Part shown: piece after piece, positions 1-8,039 of the stretch
Numbering within the stretch: position 1 is the first letter of the stretch
Layout: each line of letters opens with the position of its first letter
Source of the DNA: Symbiodinium natans
Taxonomy: Eukaryota; Sar; Dinophyceae; Suessiales; Symbiodiniaceae
DNA length: 29,399 nt
Direction: 5' to 3'
Assembly (NCBI GenBank): GCA_905221605.1
Contig: CAJNDS010001193.1
Span: forward strand, 1-29,399
The notes under the pieces: generated by a model
Database searches by the model: none
What the model was told of the DNA's origin: nothing
Seen by the model: only the letters and a program-made list of their open reading frames with translations
Translations under genes and position numbers: made by a program

Positions 1-52
1 TCCCCTCCCTCTCCCTCCCTCTCCCCCCCTCTCCCCCCCTCTCCTCCCCCCT
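1..52. repeat. C/T-rich low-complexity tract
   Basis: The window opens in an all-pyrimidine run of CCCTCCCT and CCCCCCCT units. It is simple sequence, cut by the window edge, with no coding content. Confidence 0.9.
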
Positions 53-204
53 GCACACCCCACTTTACAACCAGGGGCAAGGTGCTTGGCAGGCCTTTAT
101 GCTTAAATGTGTCAAGACCTGAAACTCCCATCATCTAAAGCACTAATGCACGTTTGAAAGTGGTGCTGGTTGCAACGTGAGCGTTCTGTGTCAAATTTAT
201 TCTC

Positions 205-232
205 TCTATCTACTATCTACTATTTATCTGAG
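205..232. repeat. Short CTAT/CTACTAT microsatellite
   Basis: Irregular CTAT and CTACTAT units. The same motif recurs at 452-524, so the two tracts probably share an origin. Confidence 0.7.
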
Positions 233-290
233 CGCCTGCCTAAATTATGTTTGTCTAAGCCAGTACTACGGTGGACACGAGTTGTTGAAC

Positions 291-400
291 CATGAAAAGC
301 GATATGGGCCCCACCTAAACCGATAACATTAGTTGGCACATTCAGACACATGTATCCGGAGCCCCACAGTATGTAAAACGATATGGGCCCCACGTAAAGC
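291..400 (+). repeat. Pair of ~33-bp imperfect direct repeats
   Basis: The core CGATATGGGCCCCAC occurs near 300 and again near 379. In both copies similar sequence follows (CTAAACCGATAA versus GTAAAGCGACAA). The spacing is about 80 bp. The core contains the palindrome GGGCCC. No function is evident. Confidence 0.6.
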
Positions 401-451
401 GACAATATAGTATTCCGCGATGTCGCACTGTGTAACGTGATGTTGTCCGTC

Positions 452-524
452 GCTCTATCCATCTATATCTATCTATCTGTCTACTATCTACTATCTATCT
501 GTCTATCTATCTATCTATAGATAG
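452..524. repeat. CTAT tetranucleotide microsatellite with inverted end
   Basis: CTAT/CTGT units run to about 517 and then switch to ATAGATAG. The end of the tract (about 503-524) can therefore fold back on itself. This is a simple-sequence hairpin. Confidence 0.85.
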
Positions 525-963
525 ATGTAGATGATACAACTTTTCAACATGTGATACAAAATATGCAATATGTCATATTTATGTGTTGTATAATAAGTAG
601 TTTTATATGCTAAAACTTGAACATATAGTAGATAAGATACCATATGGAATGCATAGTCGGTAATATTTTATGATTGATCCATGTTAAATAATATAGACTT
701 CTCATTTTTATACATATGTATGTCATACGATATACAGCATTTTGTTTATAATGTTAATGCATGTTATGCATTTTTATCCTAAACCTTCAAGCCTTGAACA
801 AGACACACTCCTTGCCGCCCCAAAAGTGTCAATCTGACCGTGAAAACAGTCATTGGGAACGCGCAGAAATCTTTCCAAACACGCTCATCCTCAAATCTAC
901 GGCTGACGCTTTGCTGTGTTCCGAATTGATGCTTGTTTCTGTGTTCGGACACCTTATCTGTAT
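525..963. other. AT-rich unique sequence, no gene seen
   Basis: The first part, to about 780, is strongly AT-rich with many ATAT/TATG steps. The remainder resembles the 3' end of an R1 unit only in its last ~60 bases (CCGAATTGATG... GTTCG, compare 1640-1670). Open frames here are short and overlap on both strands. Confidence 0.6.
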
Positions 964-1678
964 GGGCTTGGCTCACACGTTGCGACCCGTACCATCAGCT
1001 AACTGCACCACACTCATGCCACGTGAAAACAAAGGCTGGATTCTTGATAGAGGTTCTTGTATTGACCCCGTGCAGCCGCATGCACGCTTGGTCGTTGGGG
1101 CGGTTGTGTATGAGGCAAAGGCTCGGCTCAAGATGCCGGCCACGTTCCCGAACCAGGCAGAAGCCAGCCATATTGATGGCACTGAGTTCTATTGAGCACA
1201 TCTGTTCAGCGCTACATATATCCAGGCGACGGCCCACCAGGTCACTTTGCCGCGAAGGGGTCTCCAGGCCCGTGCCTCACAACCTGCATCTCTCCGAAAC
1301 AGGCAAAGTCACTTGATTGACGATGTTGGTTTCCCGTACAGGTGAAGCTGGGGCTAGAAGCTTCTTTGCGACGAAAGGGGTGCCCGGTCTGTGCCCCAGC
1401 CGAACAGCAAGACATGTGCCTGTGAAGTGTTTGGATGTGCAGGCAAGGGACAGCAGGCGCAAGCGCAGCAAGACAGTGGTAGATGCCCCGGCTCTATTTG
1501 TGACTTGCGGCCATTGAAGCTGGGGCGAACTGCCTTCTGCTGGTCAGGTGTCGTGGCCGGCAAGTCTGGTACCAAAGGGCCGCGTGGTTGTTGCCTGAGA
1601 TTTGGTATGGGCTCCGAAATCGTGCTTTTCTGTCTTCCAAACTGATGGTTTTTCTCTGTTCGAAATTGATGCCTTTGT
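964..1678 (+). repeat. R1 tandem repeat, copy 1 (715 bp)
   Basis: This unit begins GGGCTTGGCTCACACG and is followed directly by a second copy starting GGGCTTGGCTCACATG. The copies align along their whole length. Differences are mostly substitutions, plus a deletion here of about 19 bases near 1088 that copies 2 and 4 retain (GAGCTGAT/GAGAAGG...TCTGC). Short frames exist on both strands, but all are broken and none is clearly conserved between copies, so I treat the unit as non-coding or as a gene-derived relic. Confidence 0.9.
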
Positions 1679-2363
1679 GGGCTTGGCTCACATGTTGCGA
1701 CGCGTACCATCAGCTAACTGCACCACACTCATGCCACGTGAAAACAAAGGCTGGAATTCTTGATAGAGGCTCTTGGATTGACCCCGTGCAGCCGCATGCA
1801 CTGAGCTGATTAAAGAAAGTCTGCTTGGTCGTTGGGGCGGTTGTGTATGAGGCAAAGGCTCGGCTCAAGATGCCGGCCACGTTCCCGAACCAGGCAGAAG
1901 CCAGCCATATTAATGGCACTGAGTTCTATTGAGTACATCTGTTCAGCGCTAAATATATCCAGGCGACGGCCCACCAGGTCACTTTGCCGCGAAGGGGCCT
2001 CCAGGCCCGTGCCTCACAACTTGCATCTCTCCGAAACAGGCAAAGTCACTTGATTGACGATGTTGGTTTCCCGTACAGGTGAAGCTGGGGCTAGAAGCTT
2101 CTTTGCGACGAAAGGGGTGCCCGGTCTGTGCCCCAGCCGAACAGCAAGACATGTGCCTGTGAAGTGTTTGGATGTGCAGGCAAGGGACAGCAGGCGCAAG
2201 CGCAGCAAGACAGTGGTAGATGCCTCGGGTCTATTTGTGACTTGCGGCCATGGAAGCTGGGGCGAACTGCCTCCTGTTGGTCACGCTGATCAGGTGTCGT
2301 GCCTGGGAAGCCCGGTGCCAAGGGGCAAAGTGGTGGCTGCCTGAGCTGCTGGTTCCCCGGTAC
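1679..2363 (+). repeat. R1 tandem repeat, copy 2 (685 bp)
   Basis: Head-to-tail with copy 1 and nearly identical over 1700-2250, including the GGTTTCCCGTACAGGTGAAGC segment shared by all copies. Its last ~100 bases diverge from copy 1. The high identity implies recent tandem duplication. Confidence 0.9.
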
Positions 2364-2831
2364 GGGCTTTGCTCACACGTTGCGGCACGTACCATCAGCT
2401 ATAGCTAGCTGTGAGCACCAACTCATGTACAAAGAATTGGCATGACAACTCATGTACAAAGAATTGGCATGACCCACCCCAGAAATCTGTTTGGTCGGCT
2501 GTGCATGAGGCAAAGGCTCGGCGCAAGATGCCGGCCGCATCCCCGAACCAGGCAGAAGCCGGCACGAAGCTGGCACTGAGTCCCAGTGAGCACATCCGTT
2601 CAGTGCATATATCCAGGCGACGGCCCACCAGGTCACTTTGCCGCGAAGGGGCCTCCAGGCCCATGCCCCAACGACTCGCACTTGGGTCGTGCTCATGGCC
2701 GTCCGCAACACTGGCCGGCAAAGTCAGCGAAGTCACTTGATTGATGATGCCGGTTTCCCCTACAGGTGAAGCTGGGGCTAGAAGCTTCTTTGCGACGAAA
2801 GGGGCGCCTGGTCCATGCCCTAGCCGGACAG
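2364..2831 (+). repeat. R1 tandem repeat, copy 3, left part
   Basis: Starts GGGCTTTGCTCACACG and follows the R1 order up to GCCGGACAG at 2831, where homology stops abruptly. The rest of the unit resumes at 3489. It also carries an internal perfect 27-bp tandem duplication (2419-2445 and 2446-2472) absent from the other copies. Confidence 0.85.
2419..2472 (+). repeat. 27-bp perfect tandem duplication
   Basis: Two adjacent identical 27-bp units, each containing CATGTACAAAGAATTGG, inside R1 copy 3. Copies 1, 2 and 4 lack it. Confidence 0.9.
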
Positions 2832-2931
2832 CTAATTTTAACGCTACGCGACCCGCCTCGGCCCGGCCCAGCGGAGCCGCGTGAGCATGCTGATTCCGCA
2901 GCGCCCAAGTCGCTGGACCCCAAGCAATAAG

Positions 2932-3128
2932 GGTTGGGTTTAGGGTTTAGGGTTTAGGGTTTAGGGTTTAGGGTTTAGGGTTTAGGGTTTAGGGTTCCGG
3001 GTTTATGGTTTATGGTTTGGGGTTTAGGGTTGAGGGTTAGTTTAGGATTGAGGGCTTAGGGCTCAAGGTTCACGCTTTGGGTGTGCTTCGGGCTTAAGGT
3101 TTAAGGTTTAAGGTTTAGGGTTTAGGTT
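2932..3128 (+). repeat. Interstitial TTTAGGG telomere-type repeat
   Basis: About eight perfect TTTAGGG units (to ~2995) are followed by about 130 bases of decaying variants (TTTATGG, TTGAGGG, TTTAAGG). TTTAGGG is the plant and dinoflagellate telomere motif. Sequence continues on both sides, so this copy is interstitial, not a chromosome end. Confidence 0.9.
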
Positions 3129-3180
3129 CAAGCTTAGATTCTTCGGCTCGTGTAATGCATCCCCGGCCGTGCTCACACCA

Positions 3181-3220
3181 GTTGAGCCTAAAACCCGCTA
3201 GTTGAGCCTAAAACCCGCTC
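3181..3220. repeat. 20-bp tandem duplication
   Basis: Two adjacent units differ only at the last base, each beginning GTTGAGCCTAAAACCCGCT. They lie between the telomere-type repeat and the poly-G run. Confidence 0.9.
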
Positions 3221-3242
3221 ACCAATATTCTGTGGTGGCTGT

Positions 3243-3324
<82 letters not shown>
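3243..3324 (+). repeat. Homopolymer run of 82 G
   Basis: There are 82 uninterrupted G, then T and a further 7 G. Open frames through it encode only poly-Gly or poly-Pro and are not genes. Such a run could form G-quadruplexes, and its true length is hard to sequence. Confidence 0.9.
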
Positions 3325-3325
<1 letters not shown>

Positions 3326-3488
3326 GGGGGGGCCTCTGGTCCTGGGGGGTGGTGAGTCTTGCGGACCCCGGTTTCCTACAGAAGGTACCCATTTGAGGCC
3401 AAAAAAAGGGGTCCGAAAAATGGCTTTTGGGTGTGGGGCGAGGATTTGGAGGGGGGTGCCTGTTCTCACAACCTATACACCGCAGATT

Positions 3489-3757
3489 CAAGACATGCGT
3501 CTGTGAAATGTTTGGATGCTGGAGCCATGCATGCAGGCAAGGGACAGGCGCAGGATTCTGGCGCAGGCCTGAGCATTCCCATTATTGTCATGTCCAAAGG
3601 GAAAGGGCAAGGGCAGCAAGACAGTGGCAGAAGCCACGGCTCTGTTTGTGACTTGCGGCCATGGAAGCTGGGGCGAATTGCCTTCTGCTGGTCAGGTGTC
3701 GGGCCCGGCAAGTCCGGTGCGAAAGGGCAAAGTGGTTGTTGCCTGAGATGCTGGTAT
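3489..3757 (+). repeat. R1 tandem repeat, copy 3, right part
   Basis: R1 homology resumes at CAAGACATGCGTCTGTGAAA and runs to the next unit start. About 60 bases (around 3545-3600) are extra relative to copies 1 and 2. Together with 2364-2831 it makes one full unit. Confidence 0.8.
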
Positions 3758-4370
3758 GGGCGTGGCTGCCCACACATAGACGTACCATCAGCTCACTGTA
3801 CGCACCAAGCTCATGCCAGGATAGAGGCTCTTGGATTATCTAGGATTATCTAGGATTCACAGGAGTCCTGCCTAGCCGCATGCACCAAGCTGACTAGAGA
3901 AGGTCTGCTTGGTCGTTTGGTCGGTTGTGTATCAGGCAAAGGCTCCGCTCAAGATGCCGGCCACGTTCCCGAACCAGGCACAAGCCAGCACGACGCAGCC
4001 AAATCCATGAGCTAAATTAATGGCGCTGCGGCGCTGCATATATCCAGGCGACGGCCCACCAGGTCACTTTGCCGCGAAGGGGCCTCCAGGCCCGTGCCCC
4101 AACGACTCGCACTTGGGTCGTGCTCATGGCTGTCCGCAACACTGGCCGGCAAAGTCACTTGATTGACGATGCTGGTTTCCCGTACAGGTGAAGCTGGGGC
4201 CCGAAGCTTCTTTGCGACGAAGGGAGCTCCCGGTCCATGCCCTAGCCGGACATGTGGCATGCAGCAGAACTCCGAGGGCAAGCTTTGGGGTGTTGTCGTG
4301 GTGGTACGTGCTGCATCTTTTGCTGGCTTAGGGAAGGGGCAAGCGCAGGACAGCGGCAGACACCTCAGAA
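3758..4370 (+). repeat. R1 tandem repeat, copy 4, degenerate
   Basis: Starts GGGCGTGGCTGCCCACAC and keeps the R1 order, with the GGTTTCCCGTACAGGTGAAGC segment at about 4169. After 4250 it is more diverged but still shows GGCAAGCGCAGGACAGCGGC, matching the R1 3' region. It contains a small GGATTATCTA duplication near 3833. A minus-strand frame (4012-4503) stays open through much of it, but its counterparts in the other copies are broken. Confidence 0.75.
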
Positions 4371-4499
4371 GTGGACAGTAGGTCAACAGCAACAAATTCG
4401 TTGCTCTTGCCGGCAGGCAAGTCTTGGCCACAAGGAAATCTTGGCCACGGCCCCTGAGCGTGCAACTTCTTGCGGGTTCAAGGATGCCATGGAGATTTG

Positions 4500-4575
4500 G
4501 CATTGCCGTTCTCTCTCATCTCTCTCTCTCTCTCTCTCTCGCCCCTCCCTCCCTCTCTCCCTCCCTCTCCCTCGC
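4500..4575. repeat. CT microsatellite
   Basis: TCTCTC repeats followed by CCCTCCCT and CTCTCCCT units. It precedes a GC-richer, coding-like stretch, so it could also serve as a pyrimidine tract, but no acceptor can be assigned. Confidence 0.9.
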
Positions 4576-4974
4576 AAAGAAGCATTCAGTCCGTCGCGTC
4601 TGCTTCAGGCCGGAGCCAACACGACCAGCATCAAGTTCAAGTGCAAGAGGCAGCTTCAGGGTGAGTCGGCTGAGTGCTCTGAGATGGTATGAGCATGTAT
4701 GAGCACTGTCTTGCTCTGTTAGATTTCAAGAGATCTCAAGCTCGCAGAGGAAGATTGGAATGGGGATCCGACAAGCGGATCGGCGTCGCGTTCAGGCTCC
4801 TTTGAGAAGATCATGAATGCGCCTGCATTGCGATGATTTGCGATGTGTCGTCAGCCAGGGAGCGTCGAGTCCTATACCGCAGTGTTGAGACGCTCGAATG
4901 AGAACGAGAAGTGGGGCTTCTTGTGGGATCGAGAGGCCGCGAAGGTTGTGCTGTCAAGCGGTAGCTGAAGATGG

Positions 4975-5178
4975 ATGAAGATGGTAGCACGCAGGCCTTG
5001 CAGGTCAGGGGCCGGCGTGTCGTTCGTGAAGGCATTGTCACTGGCTCAGGGGATCGAATCATGGTCCAAAATCAACGGCAAGACGCTCACAATCTCTCCC
5101 TCTTTAGGCAGCGCCCAACAGCCCCTGGGCGATGTGGAATCAGCAGAACCCGAAAAAGGCTGCGCTCCCGGGCGATGA
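4975..5178 (+). CDS. Coding-like open frame, unrecognised
   Basis: The frame starts at an ATG and gives 67 residues. The middle part is coding-like (SFVKALSLAQGIESWSK, then GSAQQPLGDVESAEPEKG). An overlapping plus-strand frame (4971-5183) is also open, so the frame choice is uncertain. No family is recognised. It may be one exon of a split gene together with 5132-5488, which lies in another frame. Confidence 0.25.
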   Translation: MKMVARRPCRSGAGVSFVKALSLAQGIESWSKINGKTLTISPSLGSAQQPLGDVESAEPEKGCAPGR

Positions 5179-5488
5179 GCTGATTCAGGTGGGGAAGCAA
5201 GCATGTCACATGATGGTTTCAGGTCGATTTACAGCTGCGCTTCATGACTCACGGTCATGGTCATGCTTGCACCTTGCACAGGTCAACTCGGCAGCCCGAA
5301 CGCCGGACGACATCGCCAGCCAGCTGAAGCTGCCGCCTTGTCCAAACTTGCGCCGAAGACCAAATCTTAAGAAAGATGGCATTGGGCGCAAGGGGTACGT
5401 TTGCCATCTGCGAGTTCCACCGCGAGCCAACGCGTGTGTGACGCTCAAGAGAGGGTTGAAGTGCACGGTTGAGTATGTTCACGGTTGA
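5132..5488 (+). CDS. Coding-like open frame, unrecognised
   Basis: A 118-residue frame. The second half, from the end of a GCACCTTGCACAG acceptor-like stretch near 5280, is the more convincing part (ARTPDDIASQLKLPPCPNL, then KKDGIGRKGYVCHLRVPPRA). It is basic and shows no membrane segment. The stop lies inside a 16-bp tandem duplication (5464-5495), which suggests the 3' end has been altered. No homologue is recognised. Confidence 0.25.
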   Translation: MWNQQNPKKAALPGDELIQVGKQACHMMVSGRFTAALHDSRSWSCLHLAQVNSAARTPDDIASQLKLPPCPNLRRRPNLKKDGIGRKGYVCHLRVPPRANACVTLKRGLKCTVEYVHG

Positions 5489-5495
5489 GTATGTT
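5464..5495 (+). repeat. 16-bp tandem duplication
   Basis: CACGGTTGAGTATGTT occurs twice, back to back, overlapping the end of the open frame before it. Confidence 0.9.
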
Positions 5496-5717
5496 TGAGT
5501 GCGCGCTTGTGTGATCTGGGGGTTTGACCAATTGAGGCTCCGAAGGCTGCAGCGCAGGCCATGTCGACGTTTTCTGGGAGGGCTACAGCGCAGCCGGGTC
5601 CTCAATGACATTACATCTGCATGAATCTACAGCTTCTTGTCTGGCTGCATGGTGACGTGTGCTGCAACAAAACATGAGTAGTTCTTCCATCCTTGAATGT
5701 AGCATCTGGCCAATTCG

Positions 5718-6393
5718 CCCGTTTCTTTTTTGTGCTTCTCAGCATGTTTCTTGTTTTTTGCTTTGACTTCACCCTTTTCAGATCACGATTCCCCCCCCCC
5801 CTCCCCCGCCGCCCCACCCCCTCGCCCTTCCGCTCTCTTCCCCCCGACCGCAAGTGGTTGCGCGGCGCGCTTGCTTGCGTCATCTTGTATCCAGGCAGGG
5901 AGCCGTCGCGGCAGCGAAGGGTCCTTTGTCAGCTGCGGTTGCCAAAGCAAGCTGCAGCCCCAGCTTTTGCTTTGAGAGCTGAGAGCCTGAGCCTGCTGCA
6001 GCAGAGGTGGGTCCTTTGGATCTCCTGCGGAGTCTCCAAGGGGGCCAGGATCCAAGCCAGACTTTGTTTGCATGTTACGCTCGTTGGCAAGTTTTCCTTT
6101 TGCTGGGCTTGCCGTTCGATAGTCGTCGTGCCTGTTTCGGGGCATCTTGTTAAAAATACTGTTAAAAGAGACGGGCCCCGTGAAGCCCCGCAAAAGCAAC
6201 TGCGAAAAGCAACCCCGAAAGCCCCCCGCGACTCCCCGCGAAAGCCTGGCGAAAGCCCCGTGAAGGCCTGCGCCTGGAGTTGCCGGCCCTGGCCCAGGTG
6301 GGAGAGAGCATTCGGGGGCTCTCCTGTTCGGTTTTTCCTTGAGCTCACTGATTAAGGCCCCGCACCCTGCGCCAAGAGGCCGCGGGCTGAGAT
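5718..6393 (+). repeat. Family A block, copy 1
   Basis: This block is nearly identical to 11154-11871 and similar to 13608-14227, all in the same orientation. It has a C-rich tract at about 5790-5850, then GGTCCTTTGTCAGCTGCGG and TTTGGATCTCCTGCGGAGTC, a run of CGAAAGCCCC-like units (6175-6265), and the shared end GCCGCGGGCTGAG. A 220-codon plus-strand frame (5693-6355) is open but arginine- and proline-rich with a composition set by the repeats. A second frame that looks more coding-like is stopped by a TGA near 5980. Probably a dispersed repeat derived in part from coding DNA. Confidence 0.85.
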
Positions 6394-6427
6394 TATCTGA
6401 GGTTGTGCCTTCGCCACAACAGGGGTT

Positions 6428-6751
6428 TTGACATACCCACGACTACAAACCATGCGCGAGTTTCTTGCTTCTTCAACGGTTTTACAGAGCTCAGTTCTAC
6501 GCAGAAATGAGAAACACGCATGCAGTGACCCTTCCAGCCTATTCCAAGCGACTGTGAAGACAATAAACAAACAAAGACCCATGGCCCTTCTTCCGGTCCA
6601 TTTTGTGAGTTTGACAATGAAGCGCCGAGCTGACCCTTCTTTCGGAAATATTCTGCGCTCTGGACGAGCTCTGACTGGACGTGAGATAGAAGCCACTACC
6701 CTTGCAGAAAGCACTGTTCCAGGCTTGTATGAAATTAGCAGGCAGGAGTAG
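6428..6751 (+). CDS. Short open frame, doubtful
   Basis: A 107-codon frame from an ATG in otherwise unique sequence between family A copy 1 and the purine array. It is basic and Ser/Thr-rich, with no motif, signal peptide or membrane segment. A competing minus-strand frame (6352-6801) spans the same DNA, so this may be chance. Confidence 0.15.
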   Translation: MTYPRLQTMREFLASSTVLQSSVLRRNEKHACSDPSSLFQATVKTINKQRPMALLPVHFVSLTMKRRADPSFGNILRSGRALTGREIEATTLAESTVPGLYEISRQE

Positions 6752-6824
6752 ATGGAAGGTAATTTATTAATTTTAAATTCAATTCCCAGAGTTTGGCGCA
6801 AGGCGAGTTGTTGTTTGGGGGTCT

Positions 6825-7675
6825 AACAAGAAGAACAAGAAGAACAAGAAGAACAAGAAGAACAAGAAGAACAAGAAGAACAAGAAGAACAAGAAGAACA
6901 AGAAGACCAAGAAGAACAAGAAGAACAAGAAGAGCACGACGCAAAAATAAGAAGAAGAAGAAGAAGAAGCAGAAGAATAAGAAGAAGAAGAAGAAGAAGA
7001 AGACGAAGCAGAAGAATAAGAAGAAGAAGAAGTAGTGGAAGTGGAAGTGGAAGTGGAAGTGGAAGTGGAAGTGGAAGTGTGGAAGTGTGGAAGTGTGGAA
7101 GTGTGGAAGTGTGGAAGTGTGGAAGTGTGGAAGTGTGGAAGTGTGGAAGTGTGGAAGTGTGGAAAGTGTGGAAGTGTGGAAGTGTGGAAGTGTGGAAGTG
7201 GGAAGTGGAAGTGTGGAAGTGTGGAGTGTGGAAGTGTGGAAAGTGTGGAAGTGGGAAGTGGAAAGTGGAAGTGGGGAAGTGGAAGTGGGGAAGTGGAAGT
7301 GGGGAAGTGGAAGTGGGGAAGTGGAAGTGGGGAAGTGGAAGTGGGGAAGTGGAAGCGGGGAAGTGGAAGTGGGGAAGTGGAAGTGGGGAAGTGGAAGTGG
7401 GGAAGTGGAAGTGGGGAAGTGAAAGTGGGGAAGTGGAAGTGGGGAAGTGGAAGTGGGGAAGTGGAAGTGGGGAAGTGGAAGTGGGGAAGTGGAAGTGGGG
7501 AAGTGGAAAAGTGGAAGAGTGGAAGTGGAAGTGGAAGTGGAAGTGGAAGTGGAAGTGGAAGTGGAAGTGGAAGTGGAAGTGGAAGTGGAAGTGGAAGTGG
7601 AAGTGGAAGTGGAAGCAGAAGAAGAATAATCAGAAGAAGTAGAAGAAGAATAATAATAATAAGAAGAAGAAGAAT
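6825..7675 (+). repeat. Compound purine-rich simple-repeat array
   Basis: The sub-arrays in order are: AAGAACAAG units (6825-6938); GAA/GCA units (6939-7034); GTGGAA units (7035-7077); GTGTGGAA units (7078-7255); about 17 copies of the 14-mer GTGGGGAAGTGGAA (7256-7510); GTGGAA again (7516-7613); and GAA/TAA units (7614-7675). The plus strand has almost no C. Long open frames exist on both strands only because the repeats lack stop codons. Confidence 0.95.
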
Positions 7676-8039
7676 GTAATGAATATAAAGCAAGGTCCCT
7701 TTGCGCGCCCGCTGTTGAGGACGTGCTCCGAAGCTTCCCAAAGACCCCCTCAACCAGCTGGTCCCGCTGATGCTGCTGATGTGTTCCGGGCCCCGTTGAT
7801 GCCCGGAGGCTGAAAAAGAGACCCGGAAAATACGGTGACTGTTTTTAAACATGTGGAGGGCGGGCCCGGGCCACAAGCCACAGAGGTAGTATAAAATGTC
7901 TATTTAAATTTCCGTGTGTTTAAATGTATAATCTAAGTGCCCTTGCTTTGCCCTGGCACTTGGGGCAACTCGCCGACGCCTGGAATTGGTTTTGGTGCTT
8001 TTCAGTGGTTTGGATAGAAAAATACTCGAGGGGCTCTCG
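7676..8039. other. Unique spacer, no gene seen
   Basis: Mixed GC-rich and AT-rich sequence between the purine array and the satellite. A GAGGTAGTAT motif followed by AT-rich DNA with TATTTAAAT lies near 7886; a similar arrangement lies just beyond the satellite near 10712. An 81-codon plus-strand frame (7924-8169) runs into the satellite and is not credible. Confidence 0.6.

Larger units (their letters stand above)
2832..3488. other. 657-bp block interrupting R1 copy 3
   Basis: This block lies between the two halves of one R1 unit. The left half ends at GCCGGACAG and the right half resumes with CAAGACATG; these are adjacent in copies 1 and 2 (GCCGAACAG then CAAGACATG). The block contains about 100 bases of GC-rich DNA, TTTAGGG repeats, a 20-bp duplication, a run of 82 G and about 150 bases of unique DNA. 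No open frame of substance and no convincing terminal inverted repeats were seen. Confidence 0.75.

Noticed and set aside
3188-3491. Poly-Gly/poly-Pro frames at the G run
   Set aside because: Homopolymer translation only; the flanks show no coding character.
964-4370. R1 units as tandem protein-coding genes
   Set aside because: Frames such as VSRTGEAGARSFFATKG recur because the DNA is duplicated, but start, stop and phase differ between copies and both strands are equally open.
6779-7876. 365-codon minus-strand frame and 187-214 codon plus-strand frames
   Set aside because: Produced by stop-free simple repeats; the translations are monotonous short-period peptides.
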